This document shows, in pieces, positions 13,120 through 23,571 of a DNA stretch of 64,000 nucleotides. Both the position numbers and the translations under genes were made by a program. Position 1 is the first letter of the stretch. Each line of letters starts with the position of its first letter. The notes below the pieces were generated by a model. That model saw only the letters and a program-made list of their open reading frames with translations. It ran no database searches and had not been told where the DNA came from. Source of the stretch: Eremophila alpestris peregrina (Eukaryota; Chordata; Aves; Passeriformes; Alaudidae); assembly GCA_009792885.1 (NCBI GenBank), contig WMCF01000014.1, positions 12,863,387 through 12,927,386 on the forward strand. The letters run 5' to 3'.

Positions 13120-13317
13120 GCTCTCAGCTGCGGCCGGCGGAGCGCGGCGTGCGGGGGGCGCGGGGCAGCGCCCGGCGGGCGGGCGAGCGGGGGGCGGCGG
13201 CGGCTCCGCGCGCGCGGAGCATCAGCAGCAGCAGCACCGCCGTCGGCAAAGGAGGAGAAGGACGGGGTTGGGCGCCCGGCTCGCCGCTCTTCCTGCCGGG
13301 GACGTACACACTCGTCC

Positions 13318-13593
13318 ATGCACGAGGGCGGCTTTTTTATTTTTCTTTTTTTACGGCGATTTTTTTCAATTGTTATTATTTTTGCCTTCTTATTTTTTAA
13401 TTTTTTTTTTCCTTATCCCGAGGGGTTTCCTTGTCGCTCGGCACCTCGCAACTGCCAAGTCCAACCTGCACAAACTCCTGGCCGCCGACCCCGCCGCCAC
13501 CACGGGTCCTGGAGCCGGGATTTTCGGGGTTTCGGGGGCGCGCCACCTCCCCCCTCCCCCGCGGCCGTGCACGCTGGCCGTGCCCAGCGCTGA
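13318..13593 (+). other. Upstream open reading frame 1 in SOX4 leader
   Basis: An ATG at 13318 opens a 91-codon frame ending in TGA at 13591-13593, in a different frame from SOX4. The predicted peptide starts with a very Phe/Leu/Ile-rich stretch encoded by the U-rich tract, then becomes basic and Pro-rich. The initiation context is weak: T at -3 and C at +4. It is probably not a functional protein, but scanning ribosomes would meet it first. Confidence 0.3.
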
Positions 13594-13693
13594 GAGACTT
13601 TCGGCGGCAGGAGTGCCGCTCTCCTGAAACGCCGCGGGCAGGCGGAACGCACTTGTGAACTGGACCAGCTGCTTCGGGGAGGGGGGAAACCCG

Positions 13694-13702
13694 ATGTGGT
13701 GA
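13694..13702 (+). other. Minimal upstream ORF 2 (ATG TGG TGA)
   Basis: A two-codon frame, Met-Trp-stop, lies about 370 bases before the SOX4 start. It has weak context (C at -3). Such minimal upstream frames can reduce downstream initiation when translated. Confidence 0.4.
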
Positions 13703-14070
13703 GGACAAAAAAGCAGACCGACACCCCCCTCCAAAAAAAAAAAAAACAAACCAAAAAAGCCCAAAACACCCCAAGAAAAAAAAAAAGCAAACTTGGACGG
13801 GCGGCTCGCTGCGCTGCTTTTGCAGAAACTTGTCTGACCGCGGGCGGCCTCAGCGCTCCTGCTCCTGCTGCCGCCGCCGCTGCCTCGAGGGGGAGAGGAC
13901 CGCGCCGCCGGGGACGAGGCGCCGGTGTGGAAGTACAAGTGGTGCGGGGAGCGGGGGCGCGGCCGCGGAGGGCTGCGCCGTCCCGGTGCCGCTGTGAGAA
14001 GTTGCGTGCCCTGCCCCGCGCCGGAGCGGCGCTGAGCCCCGGCGAGCCCCCCGCCGCCGCCGCCGCCGCG

Positions 14071-15369
14071 ATGGTGCAGCAGACCAACACGGCGGAGAAC
14101 ACGGAGGCGCTGCTGGCCGCCGAGACCTCCGACTCCGGGGCCGGCATCGAGCTGGGCATCGCCTCCTCCCCCACGCCGGGTTCCACCGCCTCCACGGGAG
14201 GCAAGGCGGATGACCCGAGCTGGTGCAAGACGCCCAGCGGGCACATAAAGCGGCCCATGAATGCCTTCATGGTATGGTCACAGATCGAGCGGCGAAAGAT
14301 CATGGAGCAGTCCCCCGACATGCACAACGCCGAGATCTCCAAGCGCCTGGGCAAGCGCTGGAAGCTGCTCAAGGACAGCGACAAGATCCCCTTCATCCGG
14401 GAGGCGGAGCGGCTGCGCCTCAAGCACATGGCGGACTACCCTGACTACAAGTACCGGCCCAGGAAGAAGGTGAAGTCGGGCAACAGCTCCGCCAAGCCCG
14501 GCGACAAGGCGGACAAGGGCGGCGGGGGCGGCGCCGGCGGGGGCAGCGCGGGCGGCGGCTCCGGCGGCCCCGCGGCCCCCGCCAAGCCCGCCCCGAAGAA
14601 GGGCGGCGGCGGCGGCTCCAAGCCCTCCCCCGCGGGCGGCGGCGCGGGCGCGGGCGGCAAGCCCCACGGCAAGGCGGCGGGGGGCAAGGCCGCCCCGTTC
14701 CCCGGGGAGCCCTCGGCCGCGCTGCTGCCGCCCGAGCACCAGGCGCTCTATAAGCCCCGGGGGGCGGCGGGCGCGCCCTCGGGACCCGGCAAGCCGCTGG
14801 CCGAGAAGAAGCTGAAGCGGGTCTACATCTTCGGGAGCGGGCAGGCGGCGGCCGCCTCCGCCTCCCCCGGCGGCGCCGTGCCCGGCAGCCCCACGCTGAG
14901 CAGCTCGGTGGAGGCCGGCGACCCCTTGAGCCTCTACGAGGAGGGGGGCGGCGGCGCGGGCCGGCCCGACGGGGACTGCGGCGGCGGCGCCTGCCCCTCG
15001 CCCTCCGGCTCCGGCTCGCCCTCGGATCACCGCAGCTACACCAGCCTGCGCTCCTCCTCCCCGGCCCCCTCGACGGCGCATTCCTCCTCCGCGTCCTCCC
15101 ACTCCTCCTCCTCTTCCTCCTCCGGCTCCTCTTCGTCGGACGACGAGTTTGAGGACGACCTCTTGGACCTGAACCCCAGCCCCGGCTTTGAGAGTATGTC
15201 CCTGGGCAGCTTCAGCTCCTCGGTGCTCGATCGGGACCTGGATTTTAACTTCGAGCCCGGTTCGGGCTCGCACTTTGAGTTCCCGGACTATTGCACGCCG
15301 GAGGTAAGTGAGATGATCTCGGGGGACTGGCTGGAGTCCAGCATTTCCAACCTGGTCTTCACTTACTGA
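14071..15369 (+). CDS. SOX4: Transcription factor SOX-4 (SoxC group HMG-box protein)
   Basis: SOX4 is a nuclear HMG-box factor that binds the minor groove at AACAAT-like sites and activates neuronal, mesenchymal, cardiac and lymphoid progenitor programmes. The predicted product is 432 aa. Residues 1-58 start MVQQTN and keep the SoxC N-terminus. The HMG box is at about 59-127, with the RPMNAFMVWS signature and DYPDYKYRPRKK at its end. A Gly/Ala/Pro/Lys-rich linker spans about 138-244. The EKKLKRVYIFG motif lies at 245-255 and a serine-rich run at about 332-356. An acidic SDDEFEDDLLDL (356-367) leads into the C-terminal transactivation domain, ending SISNLVFTY. Human SOX4 is 474 aa in my memory; the shortening falls in the low-complexity linker. 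The start at 14071 has strong context (G at -3 and +4). The single uninterrupted exon fits the intronless SoxC family. The HMG-box and C-terminus separate it clearly from SOX11 and SOX12. Confidence 0.98.
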   Translation: MVQQTNTAENTEALLAAETSDSGAGIELGIASSPTPGSTASTGGKADDPSWCKTPSGHIKRPMNAFMVWSQIERRKIMEQSPDMHNAEISKRLGKRWKLLKDSDKIPFIREAERLRLKHMADYPDYKYRPRKKVKSGNSSAKPGDKADKGGGGGAGGGSAGGGSGGPAAPAKPAPKKGGGGGSKPSPAGGGAGAGGKPHGKAAGGKAAPFPGEPSAALLPPEHQALYKPRGAAGAPSGPGKPLAEKKLKRVYIFGSGQAAAASASPGGAVPGSPTLSSSVEAGDPLSLYEEGGGGAGRPDGDCGGGACPSPSGSGSPSDHRSYTSLRSSSPAPSTAHSSSASSHSSSSSSSGSSSSDDEFEDDLLDLNPSPGFESMSLGSFSSSVLDRDLDFNFEPGSGSHFEFPDYCTPEVSEMISGDWLESSISNLVFTY

Positions 15370-17945
15370 GGCGATAGCCGGGCCCTGCTGGAGGAGGCAC
15401 CGGCGCTCGTGGCTGTCGGCAGGACTCGCCCACCCCGCCGGGCGCTTCTGTGTCTTTTTCTGTTTTGTTTGGTGTTTGTGTTTTGGAGATTTTTGTTTTG
15501 TTTTGTTTTTTTGGGCTTTTTTTTGGGGGGGGGAGGAAGTGTTTTATTTGTTTCTGGGAAGGGGCTGTTGAAAGACTGCTTCTTGAGCTCGGGGAAGGAG
15601 CGGGATTGCCCTCCTCCTACGGTAATGCCAGCAGTCCCCTTCCTCCGGCTGCAGACGGACCCGCACACACCCCCTCCGAGAGAGGAGTCTGACGGTGCTT
15701 TTTGAGAGACTGGCGGGAGCGAGACGCTGTCCTTTTTCCTTTTTTTTATTTCCTGAAAAGAGAGACAGAGAAAGGGGGAGGGAGGGGGAAACCACACACA
15801 CCTCTGGGTTCTTTGTTATTGCCCATTTTATACGAATAAAGAGGAGGGGGAGCGATGCGTTGTGCTGAGCGCACAGTGGATGTCTTGAGCATTCGCCCTT
15901 TCTTATGAAAGAGCGATCAGAACTGCTTGGGAAAAAAAGAAAAAGAGAAAATCCACCCAAATCCTTTGCAAGGTTCGCATTTGTGGGGAGAAATCCTGTC
16001 CCCGTTTCTTCTGCGGTGAGAGGAGGCAACAATGCTGGGAGGAGGAGGAGGAGGTGGATGGAGCTGGACTGAGATCCTAGTTAAGCGGAGAAGAGCCAGA
16101 CTGACACTTGAGAGTTGTCTTGGAAATACGGTGGGGGGAAATAATAATAAACTGAAATGGATTTGCACGTACAGAAAAGGTGGCGGCAGCGGTTTTCTGT
16201 CACCTCATGTAATATGTAGAGAGAAAAATAAGGCTGAAACTTCAAGAACACTGAAAACTTCTTTTGAAACAGAGACCGAATGGGAACAGTTTCTGTCATG
16301 ATGTGGTACAGGGGAAACGGAGGGCGATGGCTTTTGCAAGAAAAAAAAGAAAAAAAAAAAACAAACCCGAAAATACAAAAAAAAAAGTAGTTTTTTTCTT
16401 CTTACTCAGAATCGTGATGGTGTTGGATTATTTCACTGGTGGGGTTTAATATAGCATGTTATACTGTCTATCTTTTCAAGATTTCTGTAAGACTGTTGAA
16501 CAGTTTAAAAAAAACAAAACTAGTGTTAGGATAATATAAAAGCAGATAGATGGCGCTATGTTTGATTCCTACAAAAATATCACCAGCTTTTTTTCATTCT
16601 TAACTCTTTAAAGGATTCAAACGCAACTCAAATCTGTGCTGGACTTTAAAAAATGAAAATTCAGGACCAAATTTTTTCTCAGAGTATGTATGTGTTTGTT
16701 CCTTATAGCTGTAAATGGAAAGACTGTTTTTTCTCACCGATGCTCCATCCTCGTATTGTTTTTTTTTCCTTGTAAATGTAATCGGATGCCATTTTATAAG
16801 TGGACGTATTTATACTGGCCAAACATTTTTGACTTTGTATTTCTTTGTCCTTTTTTGGTAGTTCTCGTTGTTACCCGCACCATTTTTATGTCTCCTTCAC
16901 TGAAGGGCTAGAGTTTTAACTTTTAATTTTTTATATTTAAATGTAGACTTTTGACACTTTTAAAAACAAAAAGAGAAGAGAGATGAAAACGTTTGATTAT
17001 TTTCTCAGTGTATTTTTGTAAAAAATATATAAAGGGGGTGTAAATCGGTGTAAATCGCTGTTTGGATTTCCTGATTTTAACAACAGGGCCGCTGGTTAGT
17101 ATCTCACACGCGTGTGCGCGCTCACGCTCACTCACACTCTCACACACCCACGAATCAGCCCCTATTTTGTCCATGTTTACACTCCAATCTGCAGGCATCT
17201 TAAAGTGACAGCATCCCTCACCGCCCCCGCCGCTGCCCGCTCCGGGGGAAGGCATTTACACTGGATGCTACCGTTTTGGGGAGCCACCTGTCCCCGGATG
17301 AAGTGAAGCAACTGGTGCATTTACACAGAAGGGATCCTGTACCTTTAACTTATAAACCACATCTTTTGCACTTTTTTTCTAAGCAAAAACGTGCCGTTTA
17401 AACCACTGGATCTATCGAAATGCCGGTTTGAGTTCGCGACACTATGTACTGCGTTTTTCATTCTTGTATTTGACTATTTAATCCTTTCTATTTGTCGCTA
17501 AATATAATTGTTTTAGTCTCTTATGGCATGATGATAGCATATGTATTCAGGTTTATAGCTGTTGTGTTTAAGATGAAGAAAGTGAAAACATCTTTGTACA
17601 TTTAAGTCTGTATTATAATAAGCAAAAAAGAAGATTGTGTGTTTATGTATGTTAATATAACATGACAGGCACTAGGACGTCTGCCTAATGAGGTGGTTCC
17701 GTTAAGGGTTTAACTTTTTTGTTCTTTTTTTTTTGTTCTTTTTTTGGTCATCCATCCTGTGCAATATGCTGTGTAGATTTTTTTTTTTTTTGGTCTACGA
17801 TCACCCACAACACAAGGTGGGGAAAGGAAAAAAAAAAGAAAAAAAATCATGCCAGCTAACCATGTCAAGTTCACTGCCTGTCAGATTGTTGATATACCTT
17901 CTGTAAATAACCTCTCTTTTGTTTTGTTTTGTTTGTTTTTATTTT

Positions 17946-17947
<2 letters not shown>

Positions 17948-18010
<63 letters not shown>
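17948..18010 (+). repeat. Poly-T tract of 63 bases at the end of the SOX4 3' UTR
   Basis: An uninterrupted run of 63 T lies 12 bases upstream of the AATAAA signal. It may be partly an assembly or length polymorphism artefact. As RNA it would be a long U tract just before the cleavage site. Confidence 0.95.
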
Positions 18011-18022
18011 CTTCGGGAAGGA

Positions 18023-18028
18023 AATAAA
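18023..18028 (+). terminator. SOX4: SOX4 poly(A) signal AATAAA
   Basis: A canonical AATAAA lies in the context GGAAATAAAATCAGCTGG. It is followed after about 30 bases by GGGCTGCTCTTGTCATC, a plausible GU/U-rich downstream element, and then by a strongly G-rich block. From the predicted start site it gives a transcript of about 4.9 kb, close to the human mRNA length I remember. Confidence 0.8.
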
Positions 18029-18059
18029 ATCAGCTGGAACTGAACCCTAACACTGGGCT

Positions 18060-19130
18060 GCTCTTGTCATCATTGCTACACCCCCATCCCCCTCGGGGCA
18101 GGTGTGTCTGGTCTCTCGGGACGGCAGCAGCCGGCCCCGGTCGGGAGGGGCCGGGGCAGGGAGGCACCGCCCACCGGGGCCGGGAAAGGGGCCGGGACCG
18201 GGGAGAGGCGGCCCCGCCGGGCAGCCCCGGTGCGGGTGGGGGCTGCGGGGCCCGGGCTGGGCGGCTCCAGGGCAAGGAGGTCCCGATCTCCCCTCGCCTC
18301 TCCGCCCGGGAAAGCTCGCCATGGCGGACCACTGGTTGAGATTATTTTCTTTTAAAGAAATTTCCCCATCCTCTTCTGTTTTCCCTTCTGTCCTGACGTT
18401 TCGGGTGGGAACGAGGAGCGGCAGTGGGGCTGCCCACCCCCCATCCAAAAGAGTTCCTCCGGGGCACTTTAATGCAGACTTTCTAAGGCAAAGCGTTAAC
18501 AAAAACCTGTCCGTCAGCTGTGGGGATGCTCGGGGCGGGGGGTCGTGGGAAGGTCCTTGTCCCCTGCTCCCCGCCGGCCGCCAGACGGGGCCGAGGCCGA
18601 TGACCCCGCTAGGTTTCCAGGCCCCCGGTGCCCGCCTGCATTCCCTTCCTGCCGACGAGTATGTATCGTACCTTGAGCAGTGTTTTGTAAACCGATTAAA
18701 GCATCCCACTGACATAATGGTTTCACTTAGCTGTTAATTTACAGCTGGCTTTGAGCCACGAAGTCTTTTTCCATGAAAAAGGAGCAGCAAACGAAAAGAG
18801 CTGTGGTAGCGGCTGTTTCGCAAAGCCACAGGCGCAGGAGGTTAATGTTTGCTCTGCCTTATCCCCGTGAATTCCTGGGTTGTATTTGCCTTGCAAAAAA
18901 CCCCATCAGCAGCTCCACGCCACTCATAGCCTGGGAGCTTTCCCGGTTGCCCCCCTTTGCATACAACGCCTTTCCTGTCCGGGGTCACTTGCAAAACCGA
19001 TGTCCGTGCCGGTGCCTCGCCTGTGGCCCGGAGCATCCCCGCCGGGCGGTGCGCTGGGGGCGGACGGGCAGCCCAGCGGAGCGGTGCGCCCAGCCCCGCC
19101 CGGCCGGGGCACCTCGCTGAGTCCGGGCGG
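18060..19130. promoter_or_regulatory. GC/CpG-rich block downstream of SOX4
   Basis: GC-rich, CpG-containing sequence covers about 18.10-18.34, 18.40-18.66 and 18.97-19.13 kb. It is strongly G-rich on the + strand at the start. A four-run G-quadruplex motif with loops of one and two bases lies at 18143-18161. ATTAAA at 18695-18700 could be a distal poly(A) signal. The long + strand frame 18102-18737 is low-complexity Gly/Pro/Arg at its start and has no recognisable domain. The block may be a G-rich transcription pause and termination region, a downstream regulatory island, or both. Confidence 0.5.
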
Positions 19131-22100
19131 TGTGCTTAGTGATTAACTTCTTCTTGGGCCTGGGCACCGACTAAAATCACCCGAGAAAACGGCCAGGGGC
19201 GGTGATGGGACAGGCGACAACATCCAGCTACAGCCACTGGCAAGCCACAGGCCTGGGACTGCATCCCTCCCTGTGCCTGGCTCCGGTGCCCGCTGCCACT
19301 CCAGGCCCCCTAGCTGTTGGCTACAGTTAACTTGAGGGGTTTTATGGTTTCCTGCCTATGTGGTTTGTGTTCTCCATCACAATGAAGTCCAGTGTTGGCA
19401 AACAGATTGTTTCTCTGGGGACTCTTTGGTGACACAAGTTGTTGATTCCAGATAACTGCGGGAAGTCAAGCTACACAACACTTACATATGTGCATATACA
19501 CATAAATGGCAAATATTTCTGTGTTCCTTGCTGCTTGCAATAAGACAAGTCTCTCACTGCAAGAAGTACCCAGAACAAAGCCTCACAAGGATACATCACC
19601 AAAGATAAGCCCCCCCCCTTTTTTTTTTTAATTGACCATATTTCTAGTGTAATTGCTTTGGAGAGAAAATTACTAGCCCCTTTACCAAAGGGGAAAGAAA
19701 GCGAATTTACTGAAAGGATTTTTTAATGAAGATCAATGTAAAAGAAAAGCTGATTTTAGGAATCTCAACTGGTGTCTGGCTGTAGGATTGCCTAACATTG
19801 GATCATCTTCTGGATGTGGGCCAGAGTAGTGGATGCCTATGAAGAGGTGTATTTCCACAGCATTGTGAAATCTCCAACTCGAGATTGCTGTTGCTGTCAT
19901 TCCCTCCTACTGCCCTGCCACCATTGCCAGAGCCTCTGCCAAAGCTGCTCTGAGAGGCCCCAGCCCTGCTGATGGCAGGTGTAATCACGCTTCAGCACAC
20001 AGGGCAAAGTAAAATTGCTCCTTACCTGCTGTGCCTTCACCCCAGTAGTCAGCATTTTAGAGACTTCTACAGCCACACATGGTCATTGTCACCAGTGAAT
20101 CCCACACCACTAATTATTTATTCTGTCCTCCAAGGCATTTCCTTTCTGCTTGTGGCCTCTGCAACATGTTGTGGTAATGCTGAGGGAATTAATTTGTGTA
20201 CTGAGTGAAAAAATAAAGTTTCTATTTTCTGTTTTAACTTCAGTGTAGATAATTTGTTCTTGTACTGTGACAATTTTGTCTCTTCATCTTTGCTAAGACA
20301 CTCGTTTTTATAACTGTTTCTCCATCAGTTCATCTCATAGTACACAGAAAGATATAGAAAAGAATTGAAGTAGAAGATTCAAATGAAAAATCAGCATAAT
20401 AGGCTGCATATGTCTGTTGCTAAAATTTATTTTTAACAGATCATGCTTCTTTGTTAATCATTAATTTACCTGCAAATTAGATGAAGACTGTTCACCTCAA
20501 GAGTGTATATATAATTTTCAGTAATCAGATCTGCCTCCCCTGTGTATCATTTCATTTCCTTTCCATCCTTGTGAAGCAGTGTGATTGCATACATAGACAT
20601 CATTGTATTTTCTTTCTTTTCCACCACCAGTGTAAGGTTCCCTGAGTGTCAGCAGTGCTGAACACATTTGCAAGCTTTGTGCTGCTGTGTTGTGCTTCCA
20701 GCAGAAATGGCCTGTCTGAGTGGCTCCCTGCTGGCTGTCGTGACATCCACACTTACATCATACACGACAGAGGATCAGCCCTGTGAGTTCAGAGGCTCAC
20801 GCTGGCCCACCCCTTCTCTGCCACATCTGGTTCCACAACAAAGTGGAAAGAGAAGCAGATTAGAGCTTAACCCTCCTCCCCAAGGGCTCTTTTATTCTGC
20901 ACGTTGGATCTAGTTGTTGAATGTACCTATTAGGGTTAATTTTTTCATGTGGAATAACTCCATAAAGATTTCTGAAAAGCTTTGAAGACATTAACAAGGT
21001 ATTACAATGAGACCTCCTGGGTCTACACATGTTGTGATCATCTTAATATGCCAGAGTTCAAAAATTATTATCCACCTCCCGCCATTTCAACCTCTCCTCC
21101 CCAGGGCCCTCAAATGAGCTCTAACCATCAGGTGGGATTTTTGTCACCAACATGAAGAAAATATATGTGGTTGTCTCCAAGATGGGTGTACCATAGCACA
21201 AAAGACAACTTAGTAATTTCCTGGTCAGTAACTGCTCTCTTATGTGCATTGTGCATAAACATCCCAAGGCAACGAGTAGCATTCACTGAATCTATAGCAA
21301 CCAACCTACAGAACACCAACAGAATTAAATCCTCTTGATAGGCATAATTCAAAGCATGGCTAATATAGCATCTTTGACTAGATTATACTAGTCTGAGTCA
21401 CTTCCTATGCCTTTTTTTCCCCTACCAGTACAGTAGCTCCTAGTATCCTTTCTCCCCTGTATTAGCTCTTTCGTGTTTCTTGCAAGCAAAGCTTAACCCT
21501 CCTACTTGGCAAAACATAATGAGGCTCCAAATGGCTCCTGTTACATCTTTCCTTCCAAGTGTGTTTATTTGAATCAAAGGACAATAGTGGACCAGAACAT
21601 TATGTCATACCTTCTTCCCAGATCCCATTTTTCTCATGTTTAAGAATTTATCTCCTTCCTTTGCAAAAGGAACATAGCTTTTCCAAGAGAATGAAAAGAA
21701 TCTGATTTAAGATGTATCCAATATGTACCCATGCTACATTATCATCCTGAGTTTAGACCAAGGCTCTCAGATGAGGGTATCTCTGCATGCTGACTCAAAA
21801 ATAGTACCAATCTGGGTACAAACTGTGACTGTGTTTCTGAAAGCTAAATGAAAACAGCTGGTTTCTAACTAAATAATTTAAAAGGCACTTGCTCAGGTTG
21901 ACTGTTTTGAAGAAGTGAAACTGCTATGAAACTAGACAAGATCTGACCATGTGATCTCAGCACAGTTCACTGAAACCCTTACACTCAGGTTCAAGTCTGA
22001 TCACATCTTTCAAATTAGTCACATTCTTGATGTGTCAGAAGAAGCAGGACACAGTGACCCTTTGCTGTAGCAGCCTGCCTGAAGTTTGTGACTGCATGTA

Positions 22101-23566
22101 GCTCACGATCTGTCCCTCTCAGAGAAGTGAAGCAAATATCCAAATCTTTCAAGGCTCCTGGAACTGAAGCCATAATTCCTGCCACAGTGGGCTGGTTGCT
22201 GATGAGGGTCCATTGGCAGGCACAAAGTGACTGCTGTGCTGATGGCAGTGGGGACCCAGTGACTGGCAAAGGGAATGGCAGTTTGAAAGTGGGTCTGGGC
22301 ATTGCTTCAGATTTGGACACCAGAAACTGGATTGATTTATTTCCATGAAAACAAATTCAGTTATCTTCAGACTTATCAGACCTTTTGCTAGAGACTGCCA
22401 TCATTCACAAATGTGGCATGTGATGTGACTGTGATGCTGCTGGTATAGATTTACTCAGGGCACCAAGAAAGACAAAATAATTTATCATTATGTGGGGTAG
22501 TTCCTGTTTACATGTAAGTACTTATATACTCTAATTGTTTATAGTTTTAAGACCTAATTTTCAAGGAGGGGGCACATTTTCTGTAAATAAGAAAACAGCA
22601 CAATTCTTTTCAAATGCAAGAACTTGCATAGTTCTAGCTGTAGGGAAATGAGAGGTACAGTGGATAAAACAGGCATCTTCAGATTAATTCCTGGCCTTCC
22701 TGCAAACTTTATCCAAGACTCAACATCATTTGGAAAATCTTATTAAGCTGCTTTCCTTTGGATTGGTTTATATGTTTGTTTGTGGTTTGGTTTTTGTTTT
22801 GTTGTTGTTGTTTTTTTAACAAATACATTTAGAAGGTTTCTAGGAAGCAGGGTAAGAATACATCTGTACATTCTTATTAAAAATAGAAGAAGGAGGAATT
22901 CTGAGTATTTTAAAAATACTTGGTTTTGTTCTCTTGTATCAGCTTTGCAGGAAAGAAAGTGTGCAAATATTCTTTGAGCTCTCCTCACTTTTAGCATGAA
23001 GCCTTACCGAGTCCTTTGCTTTCCTATCTTGAATTGAAAATGCATATTAGTGCTCTGCAAATGGAGAGTCATAAATTCCAGCTCAGCTTATCTAAATGGT
23101 GTACTTCATGTAGTTCTAAAACACTGCATTATCATAGTGAAAGATACACACCATGAGTTAGACTTTGACTGACGTACTCAGTGATAATTACATAAAGGAA
23201 GCTTCCTAATTCCATTAACAAATTGTTCCAGGTTTAGATAGAAATGAAATCATAGTGTCTCCTGCTCTTTTATTGCATTATTATTGTTGTTATGTTGGTG
23301 CCCTTAATCCTAGATCAGCAGCTCATGGCCTTGATGCACTATTAGTACAGGACAGAAAGAGAAGATCCACTTTAGATTGCTTATAATTTAAATGTAGGAC
23401 AGAAAAGCAGCCATGGATATGAGGAGGAAACAAACTAATATTGCCATTTGGTTTGGTTTCACTCACTCTGAGTGACTCTGGCACTCAAGAGAGGATCTGG
23501 TGCCCTATGGCCCTACAGATGTGTTTTCTTGTAGCCTCCTCTGAAAGATGTTGGATGCTAAATGGC
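19131..23566. other. Non-coding sequence downstream of SOX4
   Basis: I see no gene. Short open frames (for example 20668-20913 + and 22015-22320 -) have no recognisable content. A canonical AATAAA at 20212-20217, followed by U-rich sequence, could serve a rare extended SOX4 transcript or be fortuitous. Confidence 0.6.
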
Positions 23567-23571
23567 AGATT

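Larger units (their letters stand above)
13120..14070 (+). other. SOX4: SOX4 5' untranslated region (predicted)
   Basis: About 950 bases separate the predicted start near 13120 from the SOX4 ATG. The segment is very GC-rich except for a U-rich tract (about 13331-13413) and an A-rich tract (about 13733-13790). It contains exactly two ATGs, at 13318 and 13694, both in weak initiation context. The SOX4 reading frame stays open upstream to about 13696 but has no in-frame ATG there, so translation should begin at 14071. The 5' boundary depends on the promoter reading and could shift by tens to hundreds of bases. Confidence 0.6.
15370..18045 (+). other. SOX4: SOX4 3' untranslated region (predicted)
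   Basis: About 2.7 kb of AT-rich sequence runs from the TGA at 15367-15369 to just past the AATAAA at 18023. It includes T- and G-rich tracts near 15.45-15.55 kb. AATAAA motifs at 15835-15840 and 16146-16151 could give short isoforms. Other motifs are a Pumilio-like TGTAAATA (17902-17909), a miR-138 seed match CACCAGC (16581-16587) and two miR-129-5p seed matches GCAAAAA (17383-17389 and 17622-17628). Length and composition resemble the long 3' UTR of mammalian SOX4. No reading frame inside it is convincing. Confidence 0.75.

Noticed and set aside
13696..14070. N-terminal extension of SOX4 by 125 codons
   Set aside because: The frame is open but has no ATG, and the translation is Lys/Gln/Ala/Arg low complexity unlike any SoxC N-terminus. 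The ATG at 14071 matches the conserved MVQQTN start.
13390..14429. Minus-strand frames across the SOX4 5' UTR and HMG box (284 and 338 codons)
   Set aside because: They are produced by GC-rich sequence without stops; the peptides are Arg/Ala/Gly/Pro-rich with no family resemblance.
14278..15273. Long minus-strand frame (331 codons) antisense to SOX4
   Set aside because: It is a shadow of the GC-rich SOX4 coding strand: Ala/Gly/Arg low complexity, no domain, no promoter context.
17849..18043. 64-codon frame through the poly-T tract
   Set aside because: It encodes poly-Phe from the T run and is clearly not a protein.
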